A DNA stretch of 64,000 bases from Closterium sp. NIES-65 (Eukaryota; Streptophyta; Zygnematophyceae; Desmidiales; Closteriaceae), in assembly GCA_948144175.1 (NCBI GenBank), contig CANXME010001298.1, positions 434,001 to 498,000 of the forward strand, read 5' to 3'. Under the pieces are notes generated by a model, which saw only the letters and a program-made list of their open reading frames with translations, made no database searches and was not told where the DNA came from. Positions 28,207-40,150 of this stretch are shown here, one piece after another. How positions within the stretch are numbered: the first letter of the stretch is position 1; each line of letters opens with the position of its first letter. The position numbers and the translations under genes were made by a program.

Positions 28207-29200
28207 TTACGTACTGCACAGGTAGCGCAACACCCTCTTCGCTGTAGCCATGTGCTCTTGTCGGTGTCTCCTAGGAGCAACATAGCGTGCCAAGATGCTA
28301 AGAGGGTATGCAAGGTCAGGTAGAGTGCAGGTCATCAGGTACATGAGGCAGCCAACAAGCTCTAGGTACGGGCCACTCGGCTCTACGGACTCATCCGAAG
28401 GCAGAGCTGAGAGCGAGTGGCGAGTAGACAAAGGAGTGGCCTGAGGCGAGGAGTACGTGAAGTTGAAGCGCTGAAGGACATGCTGCACCATGTGTGACTG
28501 AGTCAAGGTAATGGTGCGCCGTGCTCTATCCCAGGTGAAGTGCAAGCCAAGATTGTTGCGCAACTCACCCAGGTTTGTGCACGTGTGTCTCTTCTGCAGC
28601 TCCGAGTTTACGTCGGCCAGTCCTGCAGTGTAAGCAGTAGCAAAGACCAAGTCGTCGACGTACACGAGGATGTAGAACGGCGGCATAGTAGTGTCGGTGT
28701 GGAGAAACAGCGACGGGTCAGCAGTGGAAGGAGCAAACCTAAGAGCCGCAAGCGTAGACCTCAGTGTGTCGTGCCACTCACGGGGTGCCTGGCGGAGACC
28801 GTAGACTAGCCATCGGAGGCTCCACTGGGTGTGAGGAGGAAACGACCCAGTGAAGCCAGGTGGGCGGCGAAGCCAGATCTCCTCGTGCAGGCTGCCCTGC
28901 ATTAAGGCTGTGCTAAAGTTAAGAGAGTGAAGCTCGTAGTCACGCTGAGCATGGACGTGCAGCAGAACCCGAAGAGTAGTCATCTTCGGGGTCGGGGAGA
29001 AGGTCTGGAAGAAGTCAACTACCTATCGCTGACTGAAGCCACTAGCAACGTACCGCGCCTTGAAGACAGGCGGAGAACCGGGCGGCCGCTTCAACCAGAA
29101 AATCCACATGCCACTGACGATGTTCGCCCCAGGAGGGGGAACCTCGTCAACGTAGGTGCCCGTGGACTTCCAGGATGCCATCTCTGCGTCCATGGCTTAC
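28207..29200 (-). pseudogene. X2 reverse transcriptase
   Basis: The main open part (28983-28207) reads LHSLNFSTALMQGSLHEEIW, LVYGLRQAPREW and YVDDLVFATAYTAGL. The YVDD polymerase motif is intact. The N-terminal part up to about 29200 has stops. Confidence 0.8.
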
Positions 29201-30735
29201 TGCCACTGAGAGGAGTAGGGACCCTCTGTCGCCTCCGCGTAAGAGCGCGGGGTCAGGATGTCTGGTGCATCCGGGTATCCCTCAGGTGCAAACAGCATGG
29301 ACACGAGATGAGGTACAGCAGCTTCAAAGCATACAAATTCCTCCAGCCTGTCCTAAAGGACGTCCGTGCCAAGAGCACACTCACCCCCGACGGACGGAGG
29401 ACAGACAGACTCAGACTCAGCAACAAGACTAGCGGCGTAGTCGAGACGACAAACTCAGCAACTAAGGCAGACGCAATAGTGGACTCAAAGGAAGGGTGAG
29501 TGACAACAGTGGCCATTAGACGCATGGCAGTAGGACTAGCAGCACGAAGGGAGTCAGACTCCAGGTCAGAAATGGCAGGAAGAGAGGACGCAGACGGTAG
29601 AGGGACACACTGTGGAGCAGTGGAAGGGCGCAAAGCCATCCGGTGCATGCCAGGGACAGGAGGGGGAAGCTGACGCAAACCACGACGACTAGTGCTAGCA
29701 GCACGAACAGGCGAAGCAGGACGAGACGCAAGCTCACGACGCTCAGCAAGACCTCCGGTCGGACCACTGTAAGGAGAAGGAGTAGGCAGTGGGGAGGCAG
29801 GCTGTAACTGGGACTTCGACTGGATAGGTGGTGGACACTCTAAGCAAGGAGCAGAACCTGCTGAAGAAGCGGAACGTAGTACGGCCGTGGCCACTCAGCG
29901 CCTCCGGAACCAGCAAGGACAGAACCAGCACCCTGAGTGGCAGCTCCAACTCCAGCAGTACCACCAGCTCCAGTAGCACCTCCAGCAGCACCAGAAGCGC
30001 CAACTCCAGCACCCACAGGAGCACGGGCTCCAGCAGCACTGCCAGCTCCAGCACCTCCAGCAGCTCCAGCTCCAACAGGACCACCAGTAGCCCCAGCAGC
30101 GCCAGCAGCTCCAGCTCCAGTACCTCCAGCAGCACCTGCCCTAGCAGCACCGCCAGTGCTATCTCCTCCAGCAGCTCCAGCTCCAGCAGCAGCACCAGGC
30201 CTAGCAGCTCCAGTACCTCCAATACGAGCACCTCCGGGACCTGTGGCTCCAGAACCCCCAGCAGTTCTAGCAGAAGCAAGACCTCCAACAGTAGCAGGGC
30301 CTCAAGCGCCCGTAGAGCCACCAGCTCCAGCAGCACGGCACCAGCGCCGAGCAAACCACTCGAGCAGCTGACGTGGAGAGAGTGGCTCCCGCCGGGACGA
30401 AGCACATGAAGGACCTCCAGGCTGAGCACCGCAAGACTCCACACGATCAAGCCCAGCACCCTCAGGCTCTGCACCCCTAGACTCAGCAACCCCAGGCTCA
30501 GCACCCCCAGACACAGCACCCCTAGCCTCAGCACCCCCAGACTCAGCACCCCTAGGCTCAACACCCCCTGACTAAGCACCCCCAGGCTCCGCACGCTAAG
30601 GCTCAGCACCCGCAGACACGGCACCTGCAGGCTCAGCACCCCTAGCAGCACCAGAGTCAACAGCTACCTCGACAGGCTCGACTGCGTCTACCTAGGACAC
30701 ACCTGAGGGGGCACGACCCTGAGGGGGGAGGGGGT
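29201..30735 (-). pseudogene. X2 integrase-RT linker
   Basis: Contains GGAEP/GVAESRGAE-type repeats near 30450-30640 and LSPRQLLEWFARRWCRAAGA near 30340. A long Ala/Gly/Thr/Val spacer of 15-bp-like repeats follows (29930-30300), then a Ser/Pro-rich end. The low-complexity spacer reads openly in several frames, so only the conserved blocks are used as evidence. Confidence 0.65.
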
Positions 30736-31500
30736 CTACCGGGGGAGGACCTGGTGCGAGGAAGAGCGGTGGGGGGGGGGGAGGGGGGCAGTGCGGTAGG
30801 GGAAGAGATGGTAGTAAGGAACCGACTCGTCAAACGTGACGTCCTGAGAGGACAGAACACGGCGCGAGGTGGGGTGGTAAAACTGCCAACAAGGCGCGTT
30901 AGGGGGGAAGCTAAGGAAGCCGCAGGGAACAGCACGGGAGGACAGCTTGTCCGCAAACAAGTCGCGGACAAAAGCTCGAGATCCCCAAACACGGAACGCA
31001 GACGCATCGCCAACCCTTCCCTTCCACCGCATAATAGGTGTGGTCTCCGGCATGGAGACCCGGGGCTGGAGGTTGAGCTGATGCGCCGCGTACTGAACCG
31101 CGAACGGCCATAGAAAATGGGGAGCAGCAGCATGGATCATGGACGTACGAGCGACATCCATGACCATGCCAGTGCGGCGCTCAGCAATCCCATTTTGCTG
31201 CGGAGAGGCCGGAAGCGTGAGCGTCTGGCGGATGCCCTCCACACGACTGAAGGCTTGCAGAAGGTCGAAGGAAAACTCTCCACCTCTTTCGGAGTGCAGA
31301 TGCAGAATAGGAAGGTCCGAGCCAAAACTCTCGCTGAGATGACGACGGGCAACGCGGATCCAGTCGATCAGCACCTCAGTGACCTCACCCTTGCAGCGCA
31401 AGGGGGAGACTGTGGTGTAACGCAAGTAGTCGTCAACGACCAGCAGAAAGTAGCGCTCGTTACCCTGGCCACGAACGCGGGCTGGGCACCACACGTCCAT
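30736..31500 (-). pseudogene. X2 integrase core
   Basis: 254 codons from the MDVW motif. LHSERGGEFS has E where Asp is expected, so the second catalytic acid is replaced by Glu. SPQQNGIAER is intact. It ends by a frameshift in the G/C run near 30770, the same place as the A1 frameshift. Confidence 0.75.
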
Positions 31501-32409
31501 GTGAAGCGTCTACAGGAGAGCCTCTGTCAGAGGGAACTCGGAGGAGTGAGGAGCGGCGCGCTGCCGCCCCTCGACGCAAGGAACGCAGGTAGGGGCAGGC
31601 CACAGGGGAAGGGGAGGGAGAGACCGGGGAAGACCAGTGACAAGGACACGGGAGGCCATGCCTTGGAGACGAGGCAGGGAGGGGTGACCAAGGCAGTGGT
31701 GCCAGAGGAGAGTCTGGTGAGACAGGAGGCGCCACGAGCAGGGGGCAGACTCAGGACTAGACCGGGACGCTGCAGTAAACACCTGACCCGACGCGGCTAT
31801 CTGACCAGACTCAGCAACTATAGGAGACACGGTAGTCAGGGTGTACAGGCTCGACCCAGGCTGACGGGTGAACGTGGCCAGGTGCCGGCCCGTCCGGGTA
31901 CACGAACAGTGGGTCACCTGCTGACCTCCAGGAGTGAACTGGTCAACCCACGCGTCCTGCAGGTCAGCTCCACTCACCAAGTTCGTGGAGAACGATGGGA
32001 GGTGGAGGCCAGGCAGAGAGCCAGACAGGACCGCTGGACACGGCAGAACCGTGAAGGAGTGTGCAAGGACTGGACCCCCAGAGGGGTCAGCCATCGAGAC
32101 TGCCATTGGCCGACTGAGTGGCAAGAGTGTGGTGCAGTCGCGAAAGAAGGAGCGGGAAGCACCCGAGTCAAGGGTGAAAGTGTGCAAGGCCGCAGTAGGC
32201 GCAGTATCAGAGAGAGCAGACTCACCAGCACCTGGAGCAGTGGACTCACTAGCGCCTAGAGCAGCAGCCTCACTGGCATCTGGAGCACGAGACGCACCAG
32301 CACCTAGAGCAGCAGCCTCACCAGCACCTAGAGCAGCAGACTCTATACCTGGGTTAGGCGGCACACACAGGTAACAGGCACCCTCAGCACTAGTAGGCAA
32401 TGCATACAT
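31501..32409 (-). pseudogene. X2 protease and pre-integrase
   Basis: 299 codons: an Ala-rich spacer, FTLDSGASRSFFRD (protease), FSTNLVSGADL, then the pre-integrase HWCC-like region HHCLGHPS ... CVPCVEGRQ. A stop just before HMDVW separates it from the integrase core. Confidence 0.75.
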
Positions 32410-32870
32410 GGCAGTGAAGACATCATCATAGTCAAGAGCAAAGATATCTACCGTCTGCCTAAGCAGCTCTAGCCAGGAGGGGAGCTCAGCGTCGCCGCCA
32501 AACTCCGTACGCTAGGCTTTGCTCAGACTGGCGAAGAAGCGGGACTTTGTGTGACCAACCGTCCGGCAAGGCTGACCAGCCCGAGCACTAGTGCGAATGA
32601 TGTACGGGTAGCGAGCAGTACTCCGTGACCATCTACCCTGAGCGTACCACTTACGAAGCTGCTGGGGCGAAAGGACCGCGCGCGGACGCTGCTGCAACTG
32701 CACCTGGTCAATATAAGAAGCTCCCGAACGATCCGCCCCAGGGCGACTCCCACCACGGCCACCCCTACAACTCCAACTAGCGTACCACTCACGAAGCTGC
32801 TGAGGCATGAGAGACTCACGCGGACTTCGCTGGAGCTGCATCTGGCCACCGCCAGGAGCAGTAGTAGCAG
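32410..32870 (-). pseudogene. X2 LREW segment with degenerate Cys-His motif
   Basis: Reads QMQLQRSPRESLMPQQLREW near 32840-32780, and again VLSPQQLRKWYAQG near 32660. The Cys-His motif near 32600 has lost its first and last Cys (Y at the first, F at the last), so it could not bind zinc in the usual way. The segment stops near 32515. Confidence 0.7.
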
Positions 32871-32899
32871 TTGCAACAGCATTAGCAGTAACAACATGG

Positions 32900-34163
32900 G
32901 CAGGGCAGTGTGGCTCGGTGCTGCTGAGCGGCTCGGCTCAGCTGGGCGGCGCGGGTCGGCTGGCAGGCAGGTGCGGCAGGCAGGCAGGCAAGCCGGCGCG
33001 GCAGCGCGCTAGTAAGGCAGGGGCGCGGGAAGCGCGGGTAGGGCAATCGCTCACCAGTGGCGGGAAGGGCAGTCGCTCGCCGAGGGAGCAAGGTAGGCGC
33101 ACGACGGCGGCGACGGCGGGGCCGCGACAGTTGCAGGTCGGGGCCGCGGCGGCGGCAGTTGCTGCAGGGCGGGGCCGCTACCGCGGCAGGGGGCTCCGCG
33201 GCAGCTGCTGCAGGGCGGGGCCGCGACTGCGGCAGGGGGCTCCACGGCAGCTGCTACAGGGCGGGGCCGCGTCGGTGGCAGGAGGCTCCGCGACAGCTAC
33301 TGCAGGGCCGGGCCGCGACTGCTGCAGGAGCTCCGAGGCATCTGCTGCAGGGGGGGGGGGGGGGGGGGGGGGGGGCTCCGTAAGGGGCAGAGACGGCGCC
33401 CATGGGGCGCCGCGATGAGCAGGGGCGACGCCCCGGGGGCGCCGCGACGAGCAGGGACGGCGCCCAGAGGGCGCCGCGACGAGCAAGGACGACGCCCCGG
33501 GGGCGCCGCGACGAGCAGGGACGGCGCCCAGGGGGCGCCGCGACGAGCAGGGGCGACGCCCCGGGGGCGCCGCGACGAGCAGGGACGGCGCCCAGGGGGC
33601 GCCGTGACGAGTAGGGGCGACGCCCCGGGGGCGCCGCGACGAGCAAGGGCGACGTCCCGGTGGCGCCGCAACGAGCAGGGACGGCGCCGAGGGGGGGGGG
33701 GGGGGCGCGACGAGCAGGGACGACGCCCCGGGGGTGTCGCGACGAGTAGGGACGGCGCCCAGGGGGGCGCCGCGATGAGCAGGGGCGACGCCCCGGGGGC
33801 GCCGCGACAAGCAGGGACGGCGCCCAGGGGGCGCCGCAACGATCAGGGGCGACACGCGGCTCGGCAGGGCGGTGCGCGGGCTGCAGAGGCAGCGCCCACG
33901 GGCTGCAGGGGCAGGCACGGCTGCAGGGGCAGCACGGCCACAGGGGCAGCACGGTCGCAGGGGCAGGCACGGCTGCAGGGGCAGGCACGGCTGCAGAGGC
34001 AGCACGGTCGCAGGGGCAGACACGTCTGCAGGGGCAGCACAGTCGCAAAGGCAGCACGCGGGCTGCAAGGGCAGCGCGGCTGTAGGGGCAGCTAAAAAAA
34101 AAATATATATATATATATCTAGTTAGGGCTGGGCGGAACGTTCGGTGGGCCCTAGGAACGATT
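32900..34163 (-). repeat. X2 leader repeats
   Basis: GC-rich units around GGGCGCCGCGACGAGCAGGGA (33400-33850) and CTGCAGGGGCAGCACGG (33880-34080). Frames on both strands are Arg/Ala/Pro-rich repeats. I find no gag homology anywhere in this stretch. Confidence 0.75.
33350..33375 (+). repeat. 26-base G run
   Basis: An uninterrupted run of G on the plus strand inside the X2 leader. Length in the assembly may be unreliable. Confidence 0.8.
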
Positions 34164-34297
34164 CTGCTCTAATACCATGTGAGAATAATAACGATGAATG
34201 GAATCAACTAGGAAGCAGGTGGGTACAAATATGAAAACCTAAAAGAGTTGTACCCCATATTGTCAACCCCACTACAGCGCTCAATATGGTTCTGACA
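34164..34297 (-). repeat. X2 5' LTR and primer-binding site
   Basis: LTR 34297-34178 (120 bp, TGTCAGAACC to TCTCACA), then TGGTATTAGAGCAG (34177-34164) as primer-binding site. It shares GACAATATGGGGTACAAC and CTTTTAGGTTTTC with the X1 LTR. Confidence 0.85.
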
Positions 34298-35879
34298 TGT
34301 GGTGCTGGCAAAGTCTTGTCGTGATGCTGCGCCACACTCCGTGCCCTCGAACACGCCTAGCCAGCTAATGTTTCCCGCACTATCTGGAAACCGAGTTACC
34401 AGACCAGCCTTTGGAAGGGAGCTGTTGAAGAATGCGCATATTTTAGCGACAATCGCAGTCAGGAGTGCATATAGATGTGTAACCACCCCAGTTTCCTACC
34501 AACATAGCAAGGAGTAGCTGAAATCCCGTCATGCAGGCATTGAGACTGTACCACTTCGGGTATCGCGCCATCCAAAACATCGTACATTCAGAATCTAGAT
34601 TCAACACACAGACAAACTCAACAAAAAATCCTTCCCGTCCCTGAATCTCGTATGATAGGGCAGTAGCAGATGCGCTTAGTAGTTAAGTTAAGGTTATCAG
34701 CTGTTCATCGGCAGCATAGGCTATCTCGCCATTCAAGCTATCTGTAATAGGCAAATGGCGATCCTGGCGCTGACCAGATGCAACCCGCACGGTTCACGCG
34801 CGTTGTTTTGGCGCTCTTTATATAATCCACTTAGTCACCACAAGCATGCACGGTGTGTACTCGATGAGAAACTGTGCCGTTATTACGTATCGCTTTCTAT
34901 GTCACCTATGCCGATTATCGACGTCCATGAGCTTAACTATCTGTTACTTCGGCGGTCCATGTGCAGCAAACGTCGGATGATGCATAGACTAGCATGTCGT
35001 CTGGTGCATGAAGACGGTGGCAGCTGGCACGAGTATAGCCGGCACAGGATCTGCTCTGGCACTTCGAGGTGCATGCACTGTGGTCGCCTCTTGTGTTTCT
35101 CTCGTACAGATGGTTGCACTCTGTAGAATCGTCATGTAAGTGACTCCTAAGGTGTATTTCTGTCGCGTGTGTTGTTATCTGCCGCGATTTGGTTAAATGC
35201 CTGGTCCCCCTTTGCATGCATGTTCATGCCAGGTATCATTTCTCATGCCCGTGTGAAGATTGCCCCGCCAAAAAGGACGTTGACATATACTGCACGCTTC
35301 ACCCGAAGAAGTTAAAATTCTCCGTGAAGGAATTTGTACCTCACCACTATTTCGAGTGCAGCTGTGAGGAAACAGGATCATGTAGCACAATGGAGATGCA
35401 TTCGCCGGATTTGGGCGCACGACAGTTTTCAGAAGTGTGTAGCTCTTGACTGTGGGAGGAGTGCATTACCTTGCAGCCAGTCCTAATACAAACATTGGAA
35501 CTCTTCCATGTTCATTGTTTGAATGATCATCTAGTGGTGTGACTCACGTGTTGATGCACAGCGGTAAACTGCAGGTTGTATAGCGCTGGGATATAAAAAA
35601 ATTCATCCACTACTCATGTTCCTCGCACATTCCGAAAGCACATCCTATTCCCTTGACATAGTGACTTGTTTGACCTCGTCTGCCCAAACGCCCAGCACGT
35701 TGCGCCTATTCGTGCGTGCGGTGCCCACGATCTGTGCAAGGACATGCCTGCACGCGACATGTTGCAGTTTTAATGCTTAGTTGGCTTGTTTAGCACTATT
35801 TCTCCACACCTTCCAGTAGCGTCCTGCACCTGCCTGCCCTGCCTTGTGACGTGCTGCGCTGCGCGCGCCGTCCTGCAGC

Positions 35880-36055
35880 CCTCGCGCTGCCCCCTGCTGC
35901 CCTAGGCCAGCGCGCCGCCCCTGCAGGCCCGTAAGGCCAGCGCGCCGCTCCTGCAGGCTCGTAAGGCTCACGCGCCGCTCTTACAGGCCCGTCAGGCCCA
36001 CGAGCCGCCCCTGCAGGCCCGTCAGGCCCGTGAGCCGCCCCTGCAGGCCCGTCAG
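35880..36055. repeat. 30-bp tandem repeat
   Basis: About six units of CTGCAGGCCCGTCAGGCCCG plus a variable GAGCCGCCC/GCGCCGCTC end, period 30 bp. It resembles copia leader repeats in composition, but no LTR is adjacent, so I leave its origin open. Confidence 0.7.
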
Positions 36056-36380
36056 GCTAGAACGCGATCCCGGCACGTTCCGCGAGCTCGTCGAAGTTCG
36101 TTTCCATCGGTTAGGAGCAGTGAGTCTTTATCGAGCACGCCTGCTTTCATTGTATTGTTTAACACCGTGTTGCTTGGATGTCCCATTCATGCGTGCCAGA
36201 TGTCTTCGGTGGCACGATGTCCGAGTGAGCCCCGATATATGTCGGAGTTGGAGTAAAAGTTGGCGGTGAAGTTGGCACTTCGATGGACTTCCATTTGAGT
36301 TGGGTTCAGTTGCTGCGTGGGAGTTGGTGAAGTGTCGTCGTCGATTGGAGCCGGTGCAGTTGAAGGACCCGCGATTGGTG

Positions 36381-36545
36381 CCGATGTTGCCGTTGTTGTC
36401 TCTGCTGCTGCCGGTGTTGTCCCTGCTGCTGCCGATGTTGTCTCTGCTGCTGCCGATGTTGTCTCTGCTATTGCTGGTGTTGTCCCTGCTGCTGCCGATG
36501 TTGTCTCTTCTGCTGCCGATGTTATCTCTGCTGTTGCTGAGTGTT
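36381..36545. repeat. 21-bp tandem repeat
   Basis: About eight units of CCGATGTTGTCTCTGCTGCTG. In one plus frame (36317-36547) it encodes a seven-residue repeat, AADVVSA. A heptad-like repeat could be translated, but start and context give no support. Confidence 0.7.
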
Positions 36546-36755
36546 GAATTGTTGCTAACGCTCTTGTTTGTTCTGCCTCGGGAATGGTGTGCGAGTACCA
36601 GAAGCCTTCTGGACTGAAGTCGGGATCAAGGTCTGGCGAGCGTGTCCAGGAGGTGAAGGTTACGATCCCGTCACTGTCAGCTGTGCCGAGATCTGGGACG
36701 AAGTCGAGGACGAAGACGTTATTCTTTAGGACTGCTTTGCTAATGTAGAGACCTC

Positions 36756-36885
36756 TGTGAAGATTATGAGGAATGATTGACTAAGGGGAAGGTTGGGTAC
36801 AAGTACAAATTCTAGAAATGTGTTGTACCCCATATGTGCTACCCCACTATAGCCTACATAGGCTAAGTCATATAAGTCTGACTCA
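36756..36885 (-). repeat. O1 3' LTR
   Basis: 130 bp on the minus strand, TGAGTCAGAC to ATCTTCACA, with core CTATAGTGGGGTAGCACATA and GGTACAAC. The polypurine tract CTATGGGGGTG lies at 36886-36897. It is clearly diverged from the LTR at 57655-57781. Confidence 0.8.
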
Positions 36886-37188
36886 CCCCCATAGGCAAAG
36901 TGGGGGAGAACAAGGGGTCACAAGACCAGTCAAGCAAAGCAAAGCAAGCTCAGGGTGGATCACAACGTCACCACACATTCCGAGCACAAGTTCAAGGCCA
37001 CAAGGCCAGTTCACATGCAAGATCACATATAAAGGTAAACAAGCAAGTGCAGGTATAGAAGGATCACAGTACAAGCAAGGTCAAGAAGTGAGCAAGTGAG
37101 GCCAAGTAGGCACAAGACCTAGCATCGTACAGCAGCGCTGATGATCACAAGGCAGAAGTGCCTTGGTAAAGATATCAGCAGTGTTGGC

Positions 37189-38024
37189 CTAAGAGGCCAC
37201 GTAAGCAAGGCGCAGCTGACCACGCTGCTGCAGCTCACGAGCAAGGAAGTAGCGAAGAGCAATGTGCTTCGTTCTGTGCTCCAGTCTCTGCTCCCAACAC
37301 AAGGCCAGCATGGCCTTGTTGTCTACGTACAGAACTGGAGGAGAACGAGGCGGCTCTCCTAGGTCAGTCAGCAGGTAGGTGAGCCAGCGTAGCTCCTGTG
37401 CAGCCATGGCCCCCGCGTAGATCTCAGCCTCACAGCTAGAGCCGAGAATAAAAGATGAGCGGGTAGACCGCCACGAAACAGAGCCGGAACCAAGGCTGAA
37501 GGTGTAACCCTGTGACGACCGCTGCGTAGCCTGGTCGTCAGCCCAAGAAGCGTGTGTGTAACCTGTGAGGACCACTAGACGTCGCCCTCCAAGCACTAGC
37601 CCCATGCCCGACGTACTGCACAAGTAGCGCAACACCCTCTTCGCTGCAGCCATGTGCTCTGGTCGGTGTCTCCCAGGAGCAACATAGCGTTCCAAGATGC
37701 TAAGAGGGTATGCTAGGTCAGGTCGTATGCAGGTCATCAGGTACATGAGGCAGCCAACAAGCTCTAGGTATGGGCCACTCGGCTCTATGGACTCATCCGA
37801 AGGCAGAGCTGAGAGCGAGTGGCGAGTAGACAGAGGAGTGGCCTGAGGCGAGGAGTACGTGAAGTCGAAGCTCTGACGGACCTGCTGCACCATGTGTGAC
37901 TAAGTCAAGGTAATGGTGCGCTGTGCTCTGTCCCGGGTGATCTGCAAGCCAAGGTAGCTGCGCAGTTCACACAGGTCTGTGCACGTGTGTCTCTTCTGCA
38001 GCTCGGACTTCACGTGGGCGAGTC
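37189..38024 (-). pseudogene. O1 RNase H and RT C-terminus
   Basis: Open from 37893 to 37189: SHMVQQVRQSF-type end of reverse transcriptase, CLMYLMTCIRPDLAYPLSIL, then RNase H with TGYTHASWADD, SSCEAEIYAGA and YVDNKAMLAL. TAG at 37902-37900 replaces the Gln of TQSHM. At about 38024 the reverse transcriptase (HVKSELQKRHTC) is fused directly to the end of the linker (LPHLVSM). About 0.9 kb including YVDD is therefore missing. Confidence 0.8.
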
Positions 38025-39300
38025 CATGGACACGAGATGAGGCAAAGAAGCAGCAAAACACTGGAACTCCTCCTGCCTCTCCTCAAGGACGTCCGTGCTA
38101 AGAGCACACTCACCCCTGACGGACGGAGGACAGACAGACTCAGACTCAGCAACAAGACTAGCAACGTAGTCTAGACGACAGCGAGCAGCAATGTCGACAA
38201 GCTCACCAACTAAGGCAGACGCAGTAGTGGACTCAAAGGAAGGGTCAGTCATAGTAGTAGCCAGAAGACGCGTGACAGTACGACTGGCAGCACGAAGGTA
38301 GTCAGACTCCGAGTCAGCAAGAGCAGGAAGAGAGGACTCTAGAGGAGATGGAAAAGGGACACGCAGTGGAGGAGTGGAAGGACGCAGCGCCATCTGGTGT
38401 GTGCATGGGACCGAAGGAGGACGCGGACGCGGACCACGACGACTAGTGCAAGCAGCACGAACAGGCGACGTAGGACGAGACACAGGCTCACGACGCTCAG
38501 CAAGACCTCAAGTAGGACCAGTGTAGGGAGAAGGAGCAGGCAGCGGGGAGGCGGGGTGTAACTGCGACTCAGACCGGACAGGCGGCGGACACTCTAAGGA
38601 AGGAGCAGGACAAGTAGAAGGCGGGAGACTAAGAACCTGCTCAAGGAGCGGAACGAAGTACGGCCGCGGCCGCGCAGCGCCTCCAGAGCCAGCAGGGACA
38701 GCACCAGCACCCCAAGTGGCAGAACCAGCACCAATAGCACACCCAGCTGTAGCACTGCCAACTCCAGCACCCTCAGAAGCACCAGGACCAGCAGCACCTC
38801 TAGCGCCAACACCCCTAGCAGCTCCAGCTCCAGCCGGACCACCGGAAGACTCAACAGCCACAGCTCCAGCACCTCCAACAGCTCCGACTCCAGCAGCACC
38901 GCTAGCTCCAGCACCGCCAGCAGCTCGAGGACAAGGAGCACCCCTAGTAGCAGCAGAACCTCCAGCTCCAGCAGCACCTCCAGCTCCAGCAGCACCACTC
39001 GCGCAGCTCCTGTGGAGAGGGCAGCTCCCGTCGGGACGAAGCACACGACCAGACCTAGTACCACCAGACTCCACACGAGCAGGCCCAGCACCCTCGGGCT
39101 CCGCACCCCCAGGCTCAGCACCCCCAGACTCAGCACCCCTAGACTCAGCACCCCCAGGCCCCGCTCCCACAGGATCAGCACCCCTAGGGGCACCAGAGTC
39201 AACACCGACCTCGACAGGCTCGACTGCGTCTACCTGAGACACACCTGAGGGGGCAGGACCCTGAGGGGGAAGGGGGTCTACCTGGGGGGGATCTGGCGCG
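38025..39300 (-). pseudogene. O1 integrase-RT linker
   Basis: VDAVEPVEVGVDSG, GGAEP-like repeats, an Ala/Gly spacer, RPRPYFVPLLEQVLSL near 38670, then the Ser/Pro-rich end and LVGELVDIAARCRLDYVA. The LREW motif is present only as a truncated, frame-shifted trace near 39010. Confidence 0.65.
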
Positions 39301-40150
39301 AGGAAGAGCGGCGGCGGGTAGAGGGGCGCATTGCAGTAGGGGAAGAGACGGTAGTAAGGAACCGACTCGTCAAACATGACGTCCTGGGAGGACAGAACAT
39401 GGCGCGAGGTGGGGTGGTAAAACTGCCTGCGAGGCGCGTCAGGGGGGAAGCCAAGGAACACGGGGGGACAGCTTGTCGACAGACAAGTCGCGGACAAAAG
39501 CCCGAGATCCCCAGACACGAAATGCAGACGCATCGCCAACCTTCCCTGACCACCGCAGAGTAGGGGAGGTCTCCAGCAAGGAGACTCGGGGCTGAAGGAT
39601 GATCTGATGCGCCGCGTACTGAACCGCGAACGGCCACAGAAAATGGGGAGCATCCGCATGAATCATGGACGTACGAGCGACGTCCATGACCATGCCAATG
39701 CGGCGCTCAGCAATCCCATTTTGCTGTGGAGAGGCTGGAAGCGTGAACGTCTGGCGGATGCCCTGTGCACGACAGAAGGCTCCCAGAAGGCCAGAGGAAA
39801 ACTCTCCGCCTCTGTCAGAGTGTAGACGCAGAACAGTCCGAGCCGAAACTCTCTCTGAGCTGGAGACGAACCGGGCGGATCCAGTCGATCAACACCTCAG
39901 TGACGTCACCCTTGCTGCGCAATGGGAGCACCGTGGTGTAACGCGAGTAGTCGTCAACCACCAACAGGAAGTAACGCTCGTGACCCTGGCCACGGACGCG
40001 GGAGGGGCCCCATACGTCCATGTGAAGAGTCTGCAGCGGAGCCTCTGTCGGAGGAAACTCTGAGGAGTGAGGAGCGGCGCGCTGCCGCCCCTCGACGTAG
40101 GGAACGCAGATAGGGGCGGGCCCCTGAGGGAGGGGAGGAAGGGACCGGGG
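39301..40150 (-). pseudogene. O1 integrase
   Basis: HMDVWGPSRVRGQG, VVDDYSRYTTV and SPQQNGIAER with the downstream FLWPFAVQYAAHQIILQP block. A short deletion near 39835 (FGSD then frameshift) removes the start of the second catalytic motif. The 278-codon upstream frame therefore ends at 39815 and the rest is in another frame. Confidence 0.75.

Larger units (their letters stand above)
27504..34297 (-). mobile_element. Copia element X2, gag-less, 3'-truncated
   Basis: From right to left: 5' LTR (34297-34178), primer-binding site, about 1.2 kb of leader repeats, a short segment with two LREW motifs and a Cys-His motif, protease, integrase, linker, reverse transcriptase, RNase H and part of the 3' untranslated region. 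There is no gag domain between leader and the LREW segment, the same layout as B1. The polypurine tract and 3' LTR are missing at 27504, where X2 meets X1. Stops and frameshifts are scattered through all domains. Confidence 0.8.
34298..36755. other. Host sequence between X2 and O1, no convincing gene
   Basis: Mixed-composition sequence with short open frames only. The most protein-like is 35189-35449 (+), a Cys-rich 86-codon frame (SCPCEDCPAKK, HYFECSCEETGSC), but I found no supporting splice partner and no family. Two tandem arrays occupy the right part. The base pairs flanking the LTRs do not match each other. Confidence 0.5.

Noticed and set aside
36317-36547. 76-codon frame with a seven-residue AADVVSA repeat
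   Set aside because: It comes from a 21-bp tandem array, with no supporting flanking exon or homolog that I know.
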